Source: a virus. Taken from it: a stretch of 33,682 nt of DNA. Position 1 is the first letter of the stretch; every line of letters begins with the position of its first letter. Both the position numbers and the translations under genes were made by a program. Where the stretch lies: positions 1 through 33,682 of IMG/VR virus record IMGVR_UViG_3300033182_001240; one strand, given 5' to 3'. Below the pieces are notes generated by a model that saw only the letters and a program-made list of their open reading frames with translations, had not been told where the DNA came from and did no database searches. Shown piece by piece: positions 16,668-24,990 of the stretch.

Positions 16668-17092
16668 TTTTTTTCCTGTTCCAGAAGAAGGCCTTTGGAG
16701 ACGTAACGCAACTGGAAGGCCTCGAAGATCGGCCAGATGTCGAGTAGCGCATCGATATGGGCTGGACTTGGATCGACCGGGTTTCCCTCGGCATCACCGA
16801 CACCCTCCCATGCAAGGATCGCGCGCCGGGCCAGCGCCTTGGCGAAGATCAGGGCGCGTTCTTCTTCAGAAACCTCGTCGGCGCCGTATGATGGAGCGTC
16901 AGCCAAATGCATCTCCGCGTCTTCAGTTGCGAAGGGAATAGTCGACTCGAAGGCCGGCTCCGGCAGGGCGGCCACGGCGGGGTCTTTCCGCGTCGCCACC
17001 ATCAGCGCCGTCGTGAGTGGCCGCAGCTGCACCCGCACGCCGGGCGCGAGCTCCACCCAGCGCGGGTCATTCGTGAGATCAAGGGTCAGCAT
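16562..17092 (-). CDS. Tail assembly chaperone (lambda gpG-like)
   Basis: A 176-residue protein from the ATG at 17092, overlapping the tail tube stop by one base (TAATG). It begins MLTLDLTNDPRWVELAPGV and has a tail-chaperone-like helical core (ALIFAKALARRAILAWEGVG, HIDALLDIWPIFEAFQLRY). After residue ~142 the zero frame becomes a low-complexity Ala/Ser/Lys tail (ASDTAKPVRKAAKTARRSK), as expected when the functional continuation lies in the -1 frame. It sits between tail tube and tape measure, the normal site for this gene. Confidence 0.88.
   Translation of the reverse strand: MLTLDLTNDPRWVELAPGVRVQLRPLTTALMVATRKDPAVAALPEPAFESTIPFATEDAEMHLADAPSYGADEVSEEERALIFAKALARRAILAWEGVGDAEGNPVDPSPAHIDALLDIWPIFEAFQLRYVSKGLLLEQEKNASAPLPTGSSAGASDTAKPVRKAAKTARRSKTNR
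16628..16673 (-). promoter_or_regulatory. -1 programmed ribosomal frameshift signal (A AAA AAC plus stem-loop)
   Basis: In the zero frame, codons GAA AAA AAC (codons 140-142 of the chaperone) contain the classical slippery heptamer A AAA AAC at 16673-16667. Seven bases later a 12-bp stem can form between 16659-16648 (CGCCCTTGCCGA) and 16639-16628 (TCGGCGGGGGCG), with two G-U pairs and an 8-base loop. The -1 frame is fully open downstream. Slippery sequence, spacer length, stem and gene position all match known -1 frameshift sites in siphophage tail chaperones. Confidence 0.88.
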
Positions 17093-18036
17093 TACAGGGT
17101 CTCGGTGTTGTTGATGAGGGTCACGGTGCACATGCGGTCCAGGGCAGTGTCGCGCGCCGCTTGCCAGTCGAAGCTCGCCTGCACGCCTTGGGGGCCGTTG
17201 ATCTCGATCCGGGGGCGCGGGAGATAGACGGCGTGCACGGTGAAGGTGAGCGCCTCGCCGGTGGGCAGGCTGTACCCGAAGACCATCTCGCAGGGCTCGC
17301 CATTGATCGCTTGGTCCACCAGCGTGCTGTCGGCAAAGCGCACCTCGATCGACCCGGTCAGCGCGGCAATCGTCGGATCCGCGCCATCGATGCGGCCATC
17401 GGCCCGGATAGTCTCGATCCGATCGAGATTGTTGGCATAGGTGATGTCCACGGAGACGACGTTGCCGAGGTCCGTGCCGTTGCGAGTGATGGAGCCGTTG
17501 AAATGCCCGAAGCGCTTCAGCGCGATATCAGCGAGCGTCCCGGCCTGAGAGGTGGTGTCCACCGCCTCGCCTTGGGCCACCAGTCGCGCGGTGGCCGTCA
17601 GCAACCCGGACCTCTGCATCTGCCAGGTCAACTGATCGACGACACAGCCCGAATACATTGCATATCGAGGCACCTCCGGCATGCCGGTCTCGATCGACAG
17701 GCTCGGCAGGTCCCAATTGCCTGAGCGAAACTCATGGGTGAACGGGCCCGGCGCTGTGCCGGTCGTGGTTGGCTGACCGAAGGCCGCCTTGAGCCAGATC
17801 CCGAACGCTTCCGCGTCGATCGGCACGACGACATCGCCATCGGCTGTCACCGCATCCTTGATCGGCGCGAGCGGATCCCGGCCATAGCCGAGCAGTTCCG
17901 AGTTCAGGAGCGGCTGCTCTGCGCCGAGCGTACTGCTGGCAAAGGGCATCATGGTGAAGCCGCCTGCCGGCGCCACGCCATAGGTCGTCTCGAACGCAAG
18001 CGCCATCTGCGCCCGCGCCCCTTGGGCTCGTGCCAT
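17092..18036 (-). CDS. Major tail tube protein
   Basis: A 314-residue protein (MARAQGARAQMALAFETTYG...). The N-terminal pattern 'AFETTYGVAPA...MPF' and a beta-rich body with internal pairing (DGDVVVPIDAEAFGIWLKAA; FNGSITRNGTDLG; TGSIEVRFADSTLVDQAING) are typical of siphophage tail tube proteins of the lambda gpV / phage tail tube group. AGGAG lies seven bases before the ATG. Its location, after the terminator-like gene and directly before the chaperone pair, supports the role. It would polymerise in hexameric rings around the tape measure. Confidence 0.85.
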   Translation of the reverse strand: MARAQGARAQMALAFETTYGVAPAGGFTMMPFASSTLGAEQPLLNSELLGYGRDPLAPIKDAVTADGDVVVPIDAEAFGIWLKAAFGQPTTTGTAPGPFTHEFRSGNWDLPSLSIETGMPEVPRYAMYSGCVVDQLTWQMQRSGLLTATARLVAQGEAVDTTSQAGTLADIALKRFGHFNGSITRNGTDLGNVVSVDITYANNLDRIETIRADGRIDGADPTIAALTGSIEVRFADSTLVDQAINGEPCEMVFGYSLPTGEALTFTVHAVYLPRPRIEINGPQGVQASFDWQAARDTALDRMCTVTLINNTETL

Positions 18037-18060
18037 CGTGTTCTCCTCGGGTTGTCGGGG

Positions 18061-18480
18061 TCAGGCCAGTGGGTCGGCCGTGGCGTAGTGCAACACGACC
18101 GGGATTACCGCCGCTTTGAGTGCGGCCGCGCCTTCAATCGGCAAGTCGACCGGCCGGGGTGCCTCAGCCTCGATCCAGTCGCACAGGCCGCCAAGCGTCC
18201 GGTCGGCGGTGAGCGCAACGCCGACGCGAGCCGTCAGCGCATCAAAGGTAGGGTCACGGTCAGCACTTTGTACAACTGCCTCGATCTCTGCCCGGTGCTG
18301 ATAGTGGTAGGCCAGCGGCGAAAGGGTGACCTCCGGCTCGCCTGGCTCGCCGTCGCGCAGGATCAGCAGGCCTTCCGCCGGCACGCGCTCGGGCAGGACA
18401 TCGCCGCGCAGGGCGGTGGCGGGCAGCGCCGAGAGCCGCGCATGCAGCGCGGTGAGGATGGTTTCGCGGTGGGAGGGCAT
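18061..18480 (-). CDS. Probable tail terminator / tail completion protein
   Basis: A 139-residue protein from the ATG at 18480 (MPSHRETILTALHARL); an ATG at 18519 would add 13 residues. The predicted pattern, an N-terminal helix, then strands with 'PEVTLSPLAYHYQHRAEIEA' and a C-terminal helix-strand, fits small tail terminator proteins. Related genes in Rhodobacterales prophages are sometimes mislabelled 'acyl-CoA transferase'. It lies directly upstream of the tail tube gene, the usual terminator position. The two cargo genes to its right separate it from the gp10/DUF6441 gene. Confidence 0.7.
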   Translation of the reverse strand: MPSHRETILTALHARLSALPATALRGDVLPERVPAEGLLILRDGEPGEPEVTLSPLAYHYQHRAEIEAVVQSADRDPTFDALTARVGVALTADRTLGGLCDWIEAEAPRPVDLPIEGAAALKAAVIPVVLHYATADPLA

Positions 18481-18648
18481 CTCGTAGAAAACCTCGGGTA
18501 ATTCGGCGCAGACCCTCATTTTGGGTTGCGCTATCGGCACCAATTCAATTCACATTCCCTTGAGGAACGGTTAGTCACCGGGCGCACGACCAGAAGTTGG
18601 CTGTCGACGCGTTCCTTCGCACTTGTTTTGACAGATTATCGGACACCA

Positions 18649-19140
18649 ATGACCCTTCGATTTCTTTGCGGCGCGCTGATCGTTGCCGTGCTAGCTTCCT
18701 GCAACTCGACCAGCACGTCCCGCACTGATCAATCTCGCTATCAGGCATCCGACGGCACCTCGACGATTTCCTGGACGCGCTTTAATCCGCCACACTTGGG
18801 CATCGCAGGCGACACCACGTATATCGTCACGCGAGCGAGCCAAGGTTCGATCGTGTTGTCGAACGGCATGACAGTCCCTGGCGGGAATTGCATGCAACTG
18901 ATTTACGATCAGGTCCCCAACTCCACCAATCTGCACAACGAGTGCGTGGCCCGCCAAAGGCAGGCTCCGCAATCGAGTTTACCAGATTTCATCCGTCTCG
19001 CCGAACGTGCCGTGCGTGCAGACGGGCGCTGCCAATGGCTCGGATACGATCCAGCCTTCGATATGCAAATCCGTCGTACCGGGGCCTTGGCGTCAGCATC
19101 AGACGCTCGACTGTTCTTTACGCGCATGCGCTGCATGTAA
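18649..19140 (+). CDS. Predicted lipoprotein, cargo gene
   Basis: A 163-residue protein from the ATG at 18649: MTLRFLCGALIVAVLASC is a signal peptide with a lipobox (VLASC), so the mature protein should be a lipoprotein starting CNSTSTSR. The rest contains four further Cys residues (GGNCMQLIY, HNECVARQ, DGRCQWLGYD, TRMRCM), likely two disulfides in the periplasm. I do not recognise the family. It lies opposite to the structural operon, between terminator-like and DUF6441 genes, and so looks like a lysogenic-conversion gene expressed in the lysogen. Envelope lipoproteins from prophages often alter superinfection or surface properties, but no such role can be shown here. Confidence 0.7.
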   Translation: MTLRFLCGALIVAVLASCNSTSTSRTDQSRYQASDGTSTISWTRFNPPHLGIAGDTTYIVTRASQGSIVLSNGMTVPGGNCMQLIYDQVPNSTNLHNECVARQRQAPQSSLPDFIRLAERAVRADGRCQWLGYDPAFDMQIRRTGALASASDARLFFTRMRCM

Positions 19141-19190
19141 TGCGCTGAGCATTTGAGGAACCATGGCGCAGCCCATGATGTGACGGCACC

Positions 19191-19949
19191 TCAATTCACG
19201 ACCCGCGGTCGTAGCAAGCCGTCGGAATCAAGTTTCAACGCACTGCGCCAAAGAGGTGTCTTGAACACATAGCACACGGGCATGTCATCCACAGTTTCGC
19301 GACTCTCCGTAACCAAGCCGGCCCATTGGAGGGGCCGAAGGATGCAGGAGGAGAACGCTGCCATCTCTCTCCAGCCCGCTGTATGCCAGTCCTGCGGTTC
19401 GCCGTAAAAGGCCTCGAACAAGGCCGCTTCTGTTGTCCCTTCGTTGGCCTCGACATTGATCACGTTCAACCAAACATCCCACTTCCCAAAGGGCATTTCG
19501 GGAAATCTTGAGTAGGATGCGTGATCGATTTGGAACATGAAATACGGGATCAGTTCACCGAACAACTGCCCGGGATGTTCTGCCAGTTCCAAGCCACGCT
19601 TGGTCAATCGAAACTCTCCCTTGATATGCCGTCCAAGGCGCATCGACGTCAGAAGGAAATGCAAAACATCAAGGGGAGGAAACTCGTGCTCATTGACGAC
19701 CTTATTGTACCGAAACATCTCCTCGGCGCCGGCACCGGGCCAGTCGAAATTTTCGATGGCCCAGTGAACGAAAACACGCTTGAACGCGCCTGTTTTTGTA
19801 AGCCCAATAGGGCCTCGCGTCTGTACATATCGCAGCGTCAACAGAGCGGCCTTCAGCAGGGGCGAAATGGCCAGATCAGGATGATCATTGGCGAGCGTTC
19901 GGAACAAAACCATGCCGCAACGGTGACACAGATCCGCCGGTAATTCCAT
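19191..19949 (-). CDS. Hypothetical protein, cargo gene in the head-tail region
   Basis: A 252-residue protein from the ATG at 19949; a TTG at 19967 or an ATG at 19913 are alternatives. A short CHRCG at the N-terminus is followed by a mainly helical protein with KTGAFKRVFVHWAIENFDWP, FPPLDVLHFLLTSMRLGR and RLTKRGLELAEHPGQLFGEL. This resembles, from memory, the helical domain accompanying pRiA4b ORF-3-type proteins in plasmids and mobile elements, but I cannot confirm it. It is not a structural family. It starts 25 bases after the DUF6441 stop, so it may be read in the late operon, yet its composition is less GC-rich than its neighbours. Confidence 0.65.
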   Translation of the reverse strand: MELPADLCHRCGMVLFRTLANDHPDLAISPLLKAALLTLRYVQTRGPIGLTKTGAFKRVFVHWAIENFDWPGAGAEEMFRYNKVVNEHEFPPLDVLHFLLTSMRLGRHIKGEFRLTKRGLELAEHPGQLFGELIPYFMFQIDHASYSRFPEMPFGKWDVWLNVINVEANEGTTEAALFEAFYGEPQDWHTAGWREMAAFSSCILRPLQWAGLVTESRETVDDMPVCYVFKTPLWRSALKLDSDGLLRPRVVN

Positions 19950-19973
19950 TGGGTTCCGCGCCACCAATCGATC

Positions 19974-20603
19974 TCAAGACCGCCCCCTCACCCAATTCGC
20001 GACGATTGCCGCCAGCACCATACCCTGCACGCGTTCGGCCTCCTGAGCCAGATCCAGCCGCTTTGAGAGCTTCACCTGCGGCACCAGCAGAAAGATCGGC
20101 ACGGTGGTGCGCCCACGGCCTGTCTTGGAGCGCGATGCCACGCCAAGACCCCGGCTGTTCAACCGTCCATCAGCGACCAGCAAGCTTGGCCCGCGCCGCC
20201 GATAGACAAAACGCAGCCGCAGCCCCCGCCGCTGCTCCCATTCTCCCGGTGTGATGCGCCCACCCCGAAACCCGTTCCCAGCGGCGGGCGTCGGGATGGC
20301 AAGATAGAAGCCATCCTTCGACCGGATCAGCGGCCCCGTGTCATGGGCTCCGACAATCGTAGGCGCCTTGGACCAGACAAATGCCGCCGCGTTCAAGCTC
20401 TCCCCCGCCTTCGGATACGTCGCGCTGCGGATCGTGTTGGCAAGCCGCTGCCCCAACCCTGCGCCGGTGATGTCCCGCCGCCACGCCGTTTTGAGCTCCT
20501 TGCTAGCCTCGCGCATAGCCGCTGTTACGGCCTTTTCGCCGGCGAGGACCTCCGCGCGCATGATGGCTTGGATATCGGGGCTGATCTCTAGGGTGAGTTT
20601 CAT
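19974..20603 (-). CDS. DUF6441 / HK97 gp10-like neck or tail completion protein
   Basis: A 209-residue protein (MKLTLEISPDIQAIMRAEVL...). The N-terminal helix with REASKELKTAWRRDI, the 'LGQRLANTIRSATYP' segment, a basic beta-rich middle (FRGGRITPGEWEQRRGLRLR) and a C-terminal helical end (VQGMVLAAIVANWVRGR) match DUF6441 proteins found between head-tail connector and tail terminator genes in Rhodobacterales phages. A neck or tail completion role is inferred from position. It begins four bases after the head-tail stopper stop. Confidence 0.75.
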   Translation of the reverse strand: MKLTLEISPDIQAIMRAEVLAGEKAVTAAMREASKELKTAWRRDITGAGLGQRLANTIRSATYPKAGESLNAAAFVWSKAPTIVGAHDTGPLIRSKDGFYLAIPTPAAGNGFRGGRITPGEWEQRRGLRLRFVYRRRGPSLLVADGRLNSRGLGVASRSKTGRGRTTVPIFLLVPQVKLSKRLDLAQEAERVQGMVLAAIVANWVRGRS

Positions 20604-20607
20604 GGGA

Positions 20608-20919
20608 TCAGGCAGGCCTCAGATCGATGGTCCACACCAGCCGCTCGCGATCGCGCACGGGCTCGCCCTGGATCAGGAACCCCGTGCCCCCGAGTTCAAT
20701 GCGATCGCCGGGGCGCGGGTTGGGCACTTCCGCGACCAGCAGATCGAGCCTCGTGGTCTCTGACCAGATCCGGGCCTCGCCAAAACCGGAGATGTCGTCC
20801 GCGCGGCGCGTAACCACGCGGACAAGCTGCGGTGCGCTGCCCGCCGCCGTATAGACAGCATCCTCGGCCAGATGCGCATCGGCGAACAGCACCTCCAGCG
20901 CGTCAGCGAAAGCGCTCAT
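20608..20919 (-). CDS. Head-tail joining (stopper/attachment) protein, gpFII-like
   Basis: A 103-residue protein from the ATG at 20919, which overlaps the capsid stop by one base (TGATG). The C-terminal half (TRLDLLVAEVPNPRPGDRIE, then GGTGFLIQGEPVRDRERLVW) follows the pattern of lambda gpFII, in which a strand is followed by 'RxGD-hydrophobic-hydrophobic' and a C-terminal strand. Such proteins close the connector and attach the tail. Size and gene order support this. Confidence 0.75.
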   Translation of the reverse strand: MSAFADALEVLFADAHLAEDAVYTAAGSAPQLVRVVTRRADDISGFGEARIWSETTRLDLLVAEVPNPRPGDRIELGGTGFLIQGEPVRDRERLVWTIDLRPA

Positions 20920-21932
20920 CAGGTCCGCCGCGCCGAGCGCAGCACCTGCGGGCGGGTGCAGATCGGCAGCGGGTTGCTTTCGATCTCGAGGCGCACCCAT
21001 TCATCGCGGTCGCGATCGGGGATCATGCGCGCGTAAAGCGGCAGGCCCATGGTGTTGACTGTCTCGAACGTATCGGCCGGCGCGTAGTAGATCTCGAAAA
21101 GCCCCTCGACGCCTTCGGGATAGAAATAGGCCTTGTCCGTCGGCACGCCGAAGCCCAGGCCACCGCGATAGCGGCGGAAGGTGATGCCGCCAAAGCTGAC
21201 CTCTTCGCCCACGCGGCCGCGCAGATCGGCAGCAGCTGCGGTGTTGAGATAGGTCTCGCGCACCTCCTTATGGGCCACGAGATCAGCAAAGAAGGCCGAG
21301 CCGCATTCCGCGCGGAGTTGGACCTGACCGGCAGCCAGCCCGCCGAGGCTGTCTTCCACGCTTTCGATCATGGCCTGACAGCGTTTGCGCAGGGCGCCCG
21401 AGCCGGGGCTCGTATTGTCGAGATCGAAGTCCACCTCCGTGGCCGGGGTGATGCCGAACTCGGCGTAGTAATCGATGACCGTCGCCCCATCCTTGGGGTC
21501 CTTCACCACGCCCTGAATGCCGTTGAAGAGGTGGAACTCGAAGGTGGCCTCGGCGTCGTTGCGCAAACGGCCCATCTTTCGCGCGACCTCGGCCTGGACC
21601 TGTTGCGTTGCGGTTTCCGAGCCGAAGTCGCGGATACCCTGGATTTCCGAGGCCCAGAGCACGTCCTGTTTCTTGAACTGGCGGCAGACAAAGGCCCGCA
21701 TCTCGCGGCGCTCGGGGACCTGCTGCTCATAGGCAGAGCCGCGTTCCGAGAACGGGATCAGCGACAGCGTGCCATCACGGCTTTCGATCATCACCGTCCG
21801 GGATCGTACGCCGCGGGAGCCGAACAGCCCGGCGCCGGATAGGATCGCGGGTTTGAATGGGATGTTTTCGAGCGCACGGGTCAGCTCGATGATGGAGAAG
21901 GCATCGCCTTCGAAGATGTCCATGGTGGCCAA
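20919..21932 (-). CDS. Major capsid protein, lambda gpE family
   Basis: A 337-residue protein. Features of the gpE family are visible: N-terminal 'AFSIIELTRALENIPFKP', 'LFGSRGVRSRTVMIE', a central helix region with QQVQAEVARKMGRLRNDAEA, 'TFEFHLFNGIQGVVKDPKDG' and a C-terminal 'GVPTDKAYFYPEGVEGLFEI' segment. It forms the T=7 type HK97-fold shell. The start is unusual: AGGAGG lies five bases before a TTG at 21932 and 14 bases before the in-frame ATG at 21923, so I chose TTG; the ATG version would be three residues shorter. gpD lies upstream and the stopper gene is fused by TGATG downstream. Confidence 0.92.
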   Translation of the reverse strand: MATMDIFEGDAFSIIELTRALENIPFKPAILSGAGLFGSRGVRSRTVMIESRDGTLSLIPFSERGSAYEQQVPERREMRAFVCRQFKKQDVLWASEIQGIRDFGSETATQQVQAEVARKMGRLRNDAEATFEFHLFNGIQGVVKDPKDGATVIDYYAEFGITPATEVDFDLDNTSPGSGALRKRCQAMIESVEDSLGGLAAGQVQLRAECGSAFFADLVAHKEVRETYLNTAAAADLRGRVGEEVSFGGITFRRYRGGLGFGVPTDKAYFYPEGVEGLFEIYYAPADTFETVNTMGLPLYARMIPDRDRDEWVRLEIESNPLPICTRPQVLRSARRT

Positions 21933-21989
21933 GGGAGCCTCCTGTCTGGCTATGGGTCAATCGTGTTGAAAAGGGCGACGCGTTTTGCG

Positions 21990-22361
21990 TCAGCGCACGA
22001 GAATGCCGGCATCCATGAGCGCGGCATGGGCGGCAGTGATTTCCGCCTCAGACGGTGTGCCGCCAAAGACGAGATCGTGGCGGTTAACGATTGCGGGGCC
22101 GCGGACCAGCGCGACGGCAGGCACATCGGCGGCGCTGGCATCGACCTTGCCCCAGAGGACGGCCACGGCGGTCTCGGTGCCATCGACGGCCGCAGGATCA
22201 TGGGCGGCATAGCTGCCCGAGGCCGTGATCTTGCCAAGAACGGTGCCGGCCGCGAGCAAGCCCGCGCCAGAAGCAACCGTGATTGTCTCGCGGGTATAGT
22301 CGCGGAAGGCTTCCCAAACGAGAAAGCCGCCGGGATGGGTGGTCTCGGTGAGCGTGGTCAT
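21990..22361 (-). CDS. Head decoration protein, lambda gpD family
   Basis: A 123-residue protein (MTTLTETTHPGGFLVWEAFR...) with the gpD pattern: a first segment 'FLVWEAFRDYTRETITVASG', an Ala/Gly-rich 'AGTVLGKITASGSYAAHDPA', and 'TAVAVLWGKVDASAADVPAV'. gpD trimers clamp the expanded capsid. The order protease, gpD, gpE is that of lambda. It begins six bases after the protease stop. Confidence 0.92.
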   Translation of the reverse strand: MTTLTETTHPGGFLVWEAFRDYTRETITVASGAGLLAAGTVLGKITASGSYAAHDPAAVDGTETAVAVLWGKVDASAADVPAVALVRGPAIVNRHDLVFGGTPSEAEITAAHAALMDAGILVR

Positions 22362-22367
22362 GGTCTG

Positions 22368-23456
22368 TTATCCTTTTTTCGGGAAGGTGCGGGCGATCAC
22401 CTCGCCCCAGGCTTGGGTGGAGCTGTGTGGTCCCGGCTGCGCGTGGGAACTGCTGATCTCAGGGGCGGTGTCGGCCTTCAGCGCCAAGAGGCGCGCGCGG
22501 ACGTCATCAAGGCTCGCCTCGTCTTCAAGAAACCGCCCCGCCATTTGCGGCTGGCCCGCGAGGCGGCAGAGGTCGATCACGGCCCGGGCGTGAGCCATGG
22601 CCTCGGAGCGAATGGCGCTGGCCTCCGGAGCAGTGTTATCGACTGCAACACTGCTCGCTGACGGGATGGAGGAGCGGGAGTTCCAGTCGGAAACACCCGC
22701 GCCTGACCCGATCGGCGCCGATGGATCCTCTGCTGGCGTTGCGGTGTCGACTGGAGTGATGGTGTCTTCCCCAACATCACTGTCGGGTTCCGCCGCCGAC
22801 GTTGCCTCCGTCGGCTGATCCGGGTCTGCTTCAAAGCCGTTGGAGGCGGCAACGGCCTCTGTGACGGCCTCCGCCAGTTCCGGCGGCGCGTTGCGGAACC
22901 GGGTCACGTCAAAGGACGCAACAAGCTTCACCGGCTCCGCGATCTGATCGGCAAAGCCCATCTCCACCGCGTCGGCTGCGTCCAGCCAGGTTTCTGCCGC
23001 AAGCAGCGCGGCGATCTCCGTGTCGGGTTTGCCGGACTTGGCCGCATAGCCCTGGATCAGGCTGGCCTTCACTTTGTCGAGCGCCTCGGCCGTCGCACGC
23101 ATATCCTCGGCCGTGCCCATCACGAGGCCAGACGGGTCATGGATCATCAGGAAGGCGTTTTCCGGCATGGTGACGGTATCACCGGCCATGGCGATATAGC
23201 TCGCCGCGGAGGCGGCGATGCCATCGATCCAGACGTTCACCGGGCCGGCATGGCGCTTCAGGGCATTGTAGATCGCGACCGCGTCAAAGACCGAACCACC
23301 GGGGCTGTTGATGCGCAGATCGATGGAGGCATCGTCCGGCAAGGCACCAAGCTCGGCCAGAAAGCCTTTCGCGCTGACGCCATAAGCGCCGATCTCGTCA
23401 TAGATCAGCACTTCCGTGCCGGTCGCCCGGGCGCGGATCGTGTACCAGGATTGCAT
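22368..23456 (-). CDS. ClpP/S49-like prohead protease with C-terminal scaffold-like region
   Basis: A 362-residue protein from the ATG at 23456, two bases after the portal stop. The ClpP fold is clear: INSPGGSVFDAVAIYNAL, the nucleophile Ser83 in GIAASAASYIAMAG and His106 in NAFLMIHDPSG, then AETWLDAADAVEMGFADQIA. Residues ~215-360 are acidic, Pro/Ser/Thr-rich and then helical, likely an internal scaffold comparable to the C/Nu3 arrangement of lambda. It would process portal and scaffold during prohead maturation. The in-frame upstream extension to 23627 lies inside the portal gene and has no protein-like character. Confidence 0.92.
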   Translation of the reverse strand: MQSWYTIRARATGTEVLIYDEIGAYGVSAKGFLAELGALPDDASIDLRINSPGGSVFDAVAIYNALKRHAGPVNVWIDGIAASAASYIAMAGDTVTMPENAFLMIHDPSGLVMGTAEDMRATAEALDKVKASLIQGYAAKSGKPDTEIAALLAAETWLDAADAVEMGFADQIAEPVKLVASFDVTRFRNAPPELAEAVTEAVAASNGFEADPDQPTEATSAAEPDSDVGEDTITPVDTATPAEDPSAPIGSGAGVSDWNSRSSIPSASSVAVDNTAPEASAIRSEAMAHARAVIDLCRLAGQPQMAGRFLEDEASLDDVRARLLALKADTAPEISSSHAQPGPHSSTQAWGEVIARTFPKKG

Positions 23457-23460
23457 GGGA

Positions 23461-24987
23461 TTACTCCTCAGGGGTTGTGGACGCGCTGCGGCCGTCCTCA
23501 TTGGGCTCCGAGGTCTCAGGGCCTGAAGTGTCGGGATCGGCAGGGGCCTGCGGCGTTGCTTGCGCCCCTTGGGTCTCGCCGGGACTTGTCCGGTAGCGCA
23601 GGCCAAGTGCTGCGGCGCGCTTGGCATCGGCCGCGTTCTCGCGATCGACCTCTTCGATGTCGTAGCCTGTGGCCTCGACCACCTTGCGCCGCGAGGTCAG
23701 GCCAGCCTCCATCGCCAGAACCTGCGCCTGAATATCCTTCAGCGGATCGACCCAATCCCACCGCGGCGGGATCCATTGCACCGGATAGAGCGCGGTGAGG
23801 TCGCGAGCCTCTAGCGCCCCGGACAGCATCGCCGTTTCCAACCAGCGCCGCCAGATCGGGCGGCAGAGCTGCGGCGCCAGCACCCCGTGCTGCAATTGGC
23901 CGATGCGGCGGCGGAATTCCACGATCTCGGCGCGCAAGGATGAATAGTTCGCCTGACGGACATCACCCGTGACCAAATGATACGGCAGGCCAAGCGAGGC
24001 CGAGACCGCGAGCAGCGTGCGGTATTGAAACGCCTCATAACCCCCGCCCACATCGGCCGGGCTGGAAAACGTCACGTCCTCGCCGGGCAGCAGCACCTGC
24101 ATCGTCCCGGGCTCAAGGCTGGCAATGCCGGTGCCATCCTCAGCATCCTCAACCTCACCCATCATGGGCTCTTCCGGCGCCGCCTTGGTGATGAAGCCCG
24201 CGAACATCGCGGCCGTCTTTTTGCGATCCAGCTCGGCGTCGTCATACTGATCAAGCAGGAACAGCCGCACCATGGCCGGCGCGATATGCGGCAGGCCTCG
24301 GATCTGGCCGGCATCGATGGGCCGGTAGACATGCAGCACATCCGCGGCCGGCACCCGCGTGTATTCCGGGATCACCTGCCCCCGATCCGTGTGATCGCCG
24401 GGATGGCGGCGGCGGAAGTGATAGGCGACCCGACGCCCGATCCCGTCAAACTCGATCCCGCAGCGGATGCGGTTGCCATTGACTGCTACTTCCGTTTTCT
24501 CGAAAGGGAGCATTTCCGCCTGCAAAAGTTGCATCTGTAGCGGCACTATCAGCCGATCTTCCGGCCGGCGCGGGCGCAGGCGGATGAAGCATTCGCCGGC
24601 TACGAACATCTCGCGTGCGACCAGCGCCTGCAGCCCGTAGAAATCCGTCAGCCCGTCTGCATCCGCCTCGTCGGTCCAGGCCAGCCAGAGCTGCTGGACC
24701 CTGTCGCGAAGGTCGGCGTCCGCAATCAGTGAGGATGGCTTGATCCCGTCACCGACGAGGTTCGCCGCAAAGGCCTCACAGGCATTGGCCGCATAGCCGT
24801 TGGTGACCACCAATTCCCGCGAGCGCGCCAGAAGCTTTGGGCCACCCGACGCGACCAGCGCGTTGATGTTTTCCAGCGGCGGGTTCCAGCCGCGCAGACG
24901 GCGCTTTGCCATCGCGCCTTCCAGCCGCGCGCGCATGGCGTCAGGGCCGCCGGTTGCCCGGCGGCGGAACAGATCGAACATGCCCAT
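23461..24987 (-). CDS. Portal protein, lambda gpB family
   Basis: A 508-residue protein (MGMFDLFRRRATGGPDAMRA...). Portal features: 'RSRELVVTNGYAANACEAFA', 'GDGIKPSSL', 'REMFVAGECFIRLRPRRPED', the conserved 'VLHVYRPIDAGQIRGLPHIA', 'DQYDDAELDRKKTAAMFAGF', and 'GLPYHLVTGDVRQANYSSLR'. It forms the dodecameric DNA channel at the capsid vertex and binds the terminase. The last ~40 residues are Pro/Glu/Thr-rich. The stop lies close to the protease ATG, and gpW lies three bases upstream. Confidence 0.95.
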   Translation of the reverse strand: MGMFDLFRRRATGGPDAMRARLEGAMAKRRLRGWNPPLENINALVASGGPKLLARSRELVVTNGYAANACEAFAANLVGDGIKPSSLIADADLRDRVQQLWLAWTDEADADGLTDFYGLQALVAREMFVAGECFIRLRPRRPEDRLIVPLQMQLLQAEMLPFEKTEVAVNGNRIRCGIEFDGIGRRVAYHFRRRHPGDHTDRGQVIPEYTRVPAADVLHVYRPIDAGQIRGLPHIAPAMVRLFLLDQYDDAELDRKKTAAMFAGFITKAAPEEPMMGEVEDAEDGTGIASLEPGTMQVLLPGEDVTFSSPADVGGGYEAFQYRTLLAVSASLGLPYHLVTGDVRQANYSSLRAEIVEFRRRIGQLQHGVLAPQLCRPIWRRWLETAMLSGALEARDLTALYPVQWIPPRWDWVDPLKDIQAQVLAMEAGLTSRRKVVEATGYDIEEVDRENAADAKRAAALGLRYRTSPGETQGAQATPQAPADPDTSGPETSEPNEDGRSASTTPEE

Positions 24988-24990
24988 CGG

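Noticed and set aside
18628-18648. TTGACA as a -35 box for the lipoprotein gene
   Set aside because: It lies only 15 bases before the ATG, too close to hold a -10 and a transcript start upstream of the codon.
20832-21842. 336-codon plus-strand frame
   Set aside because: Antisense to the major capsid gene, which has clear gpE-family features.
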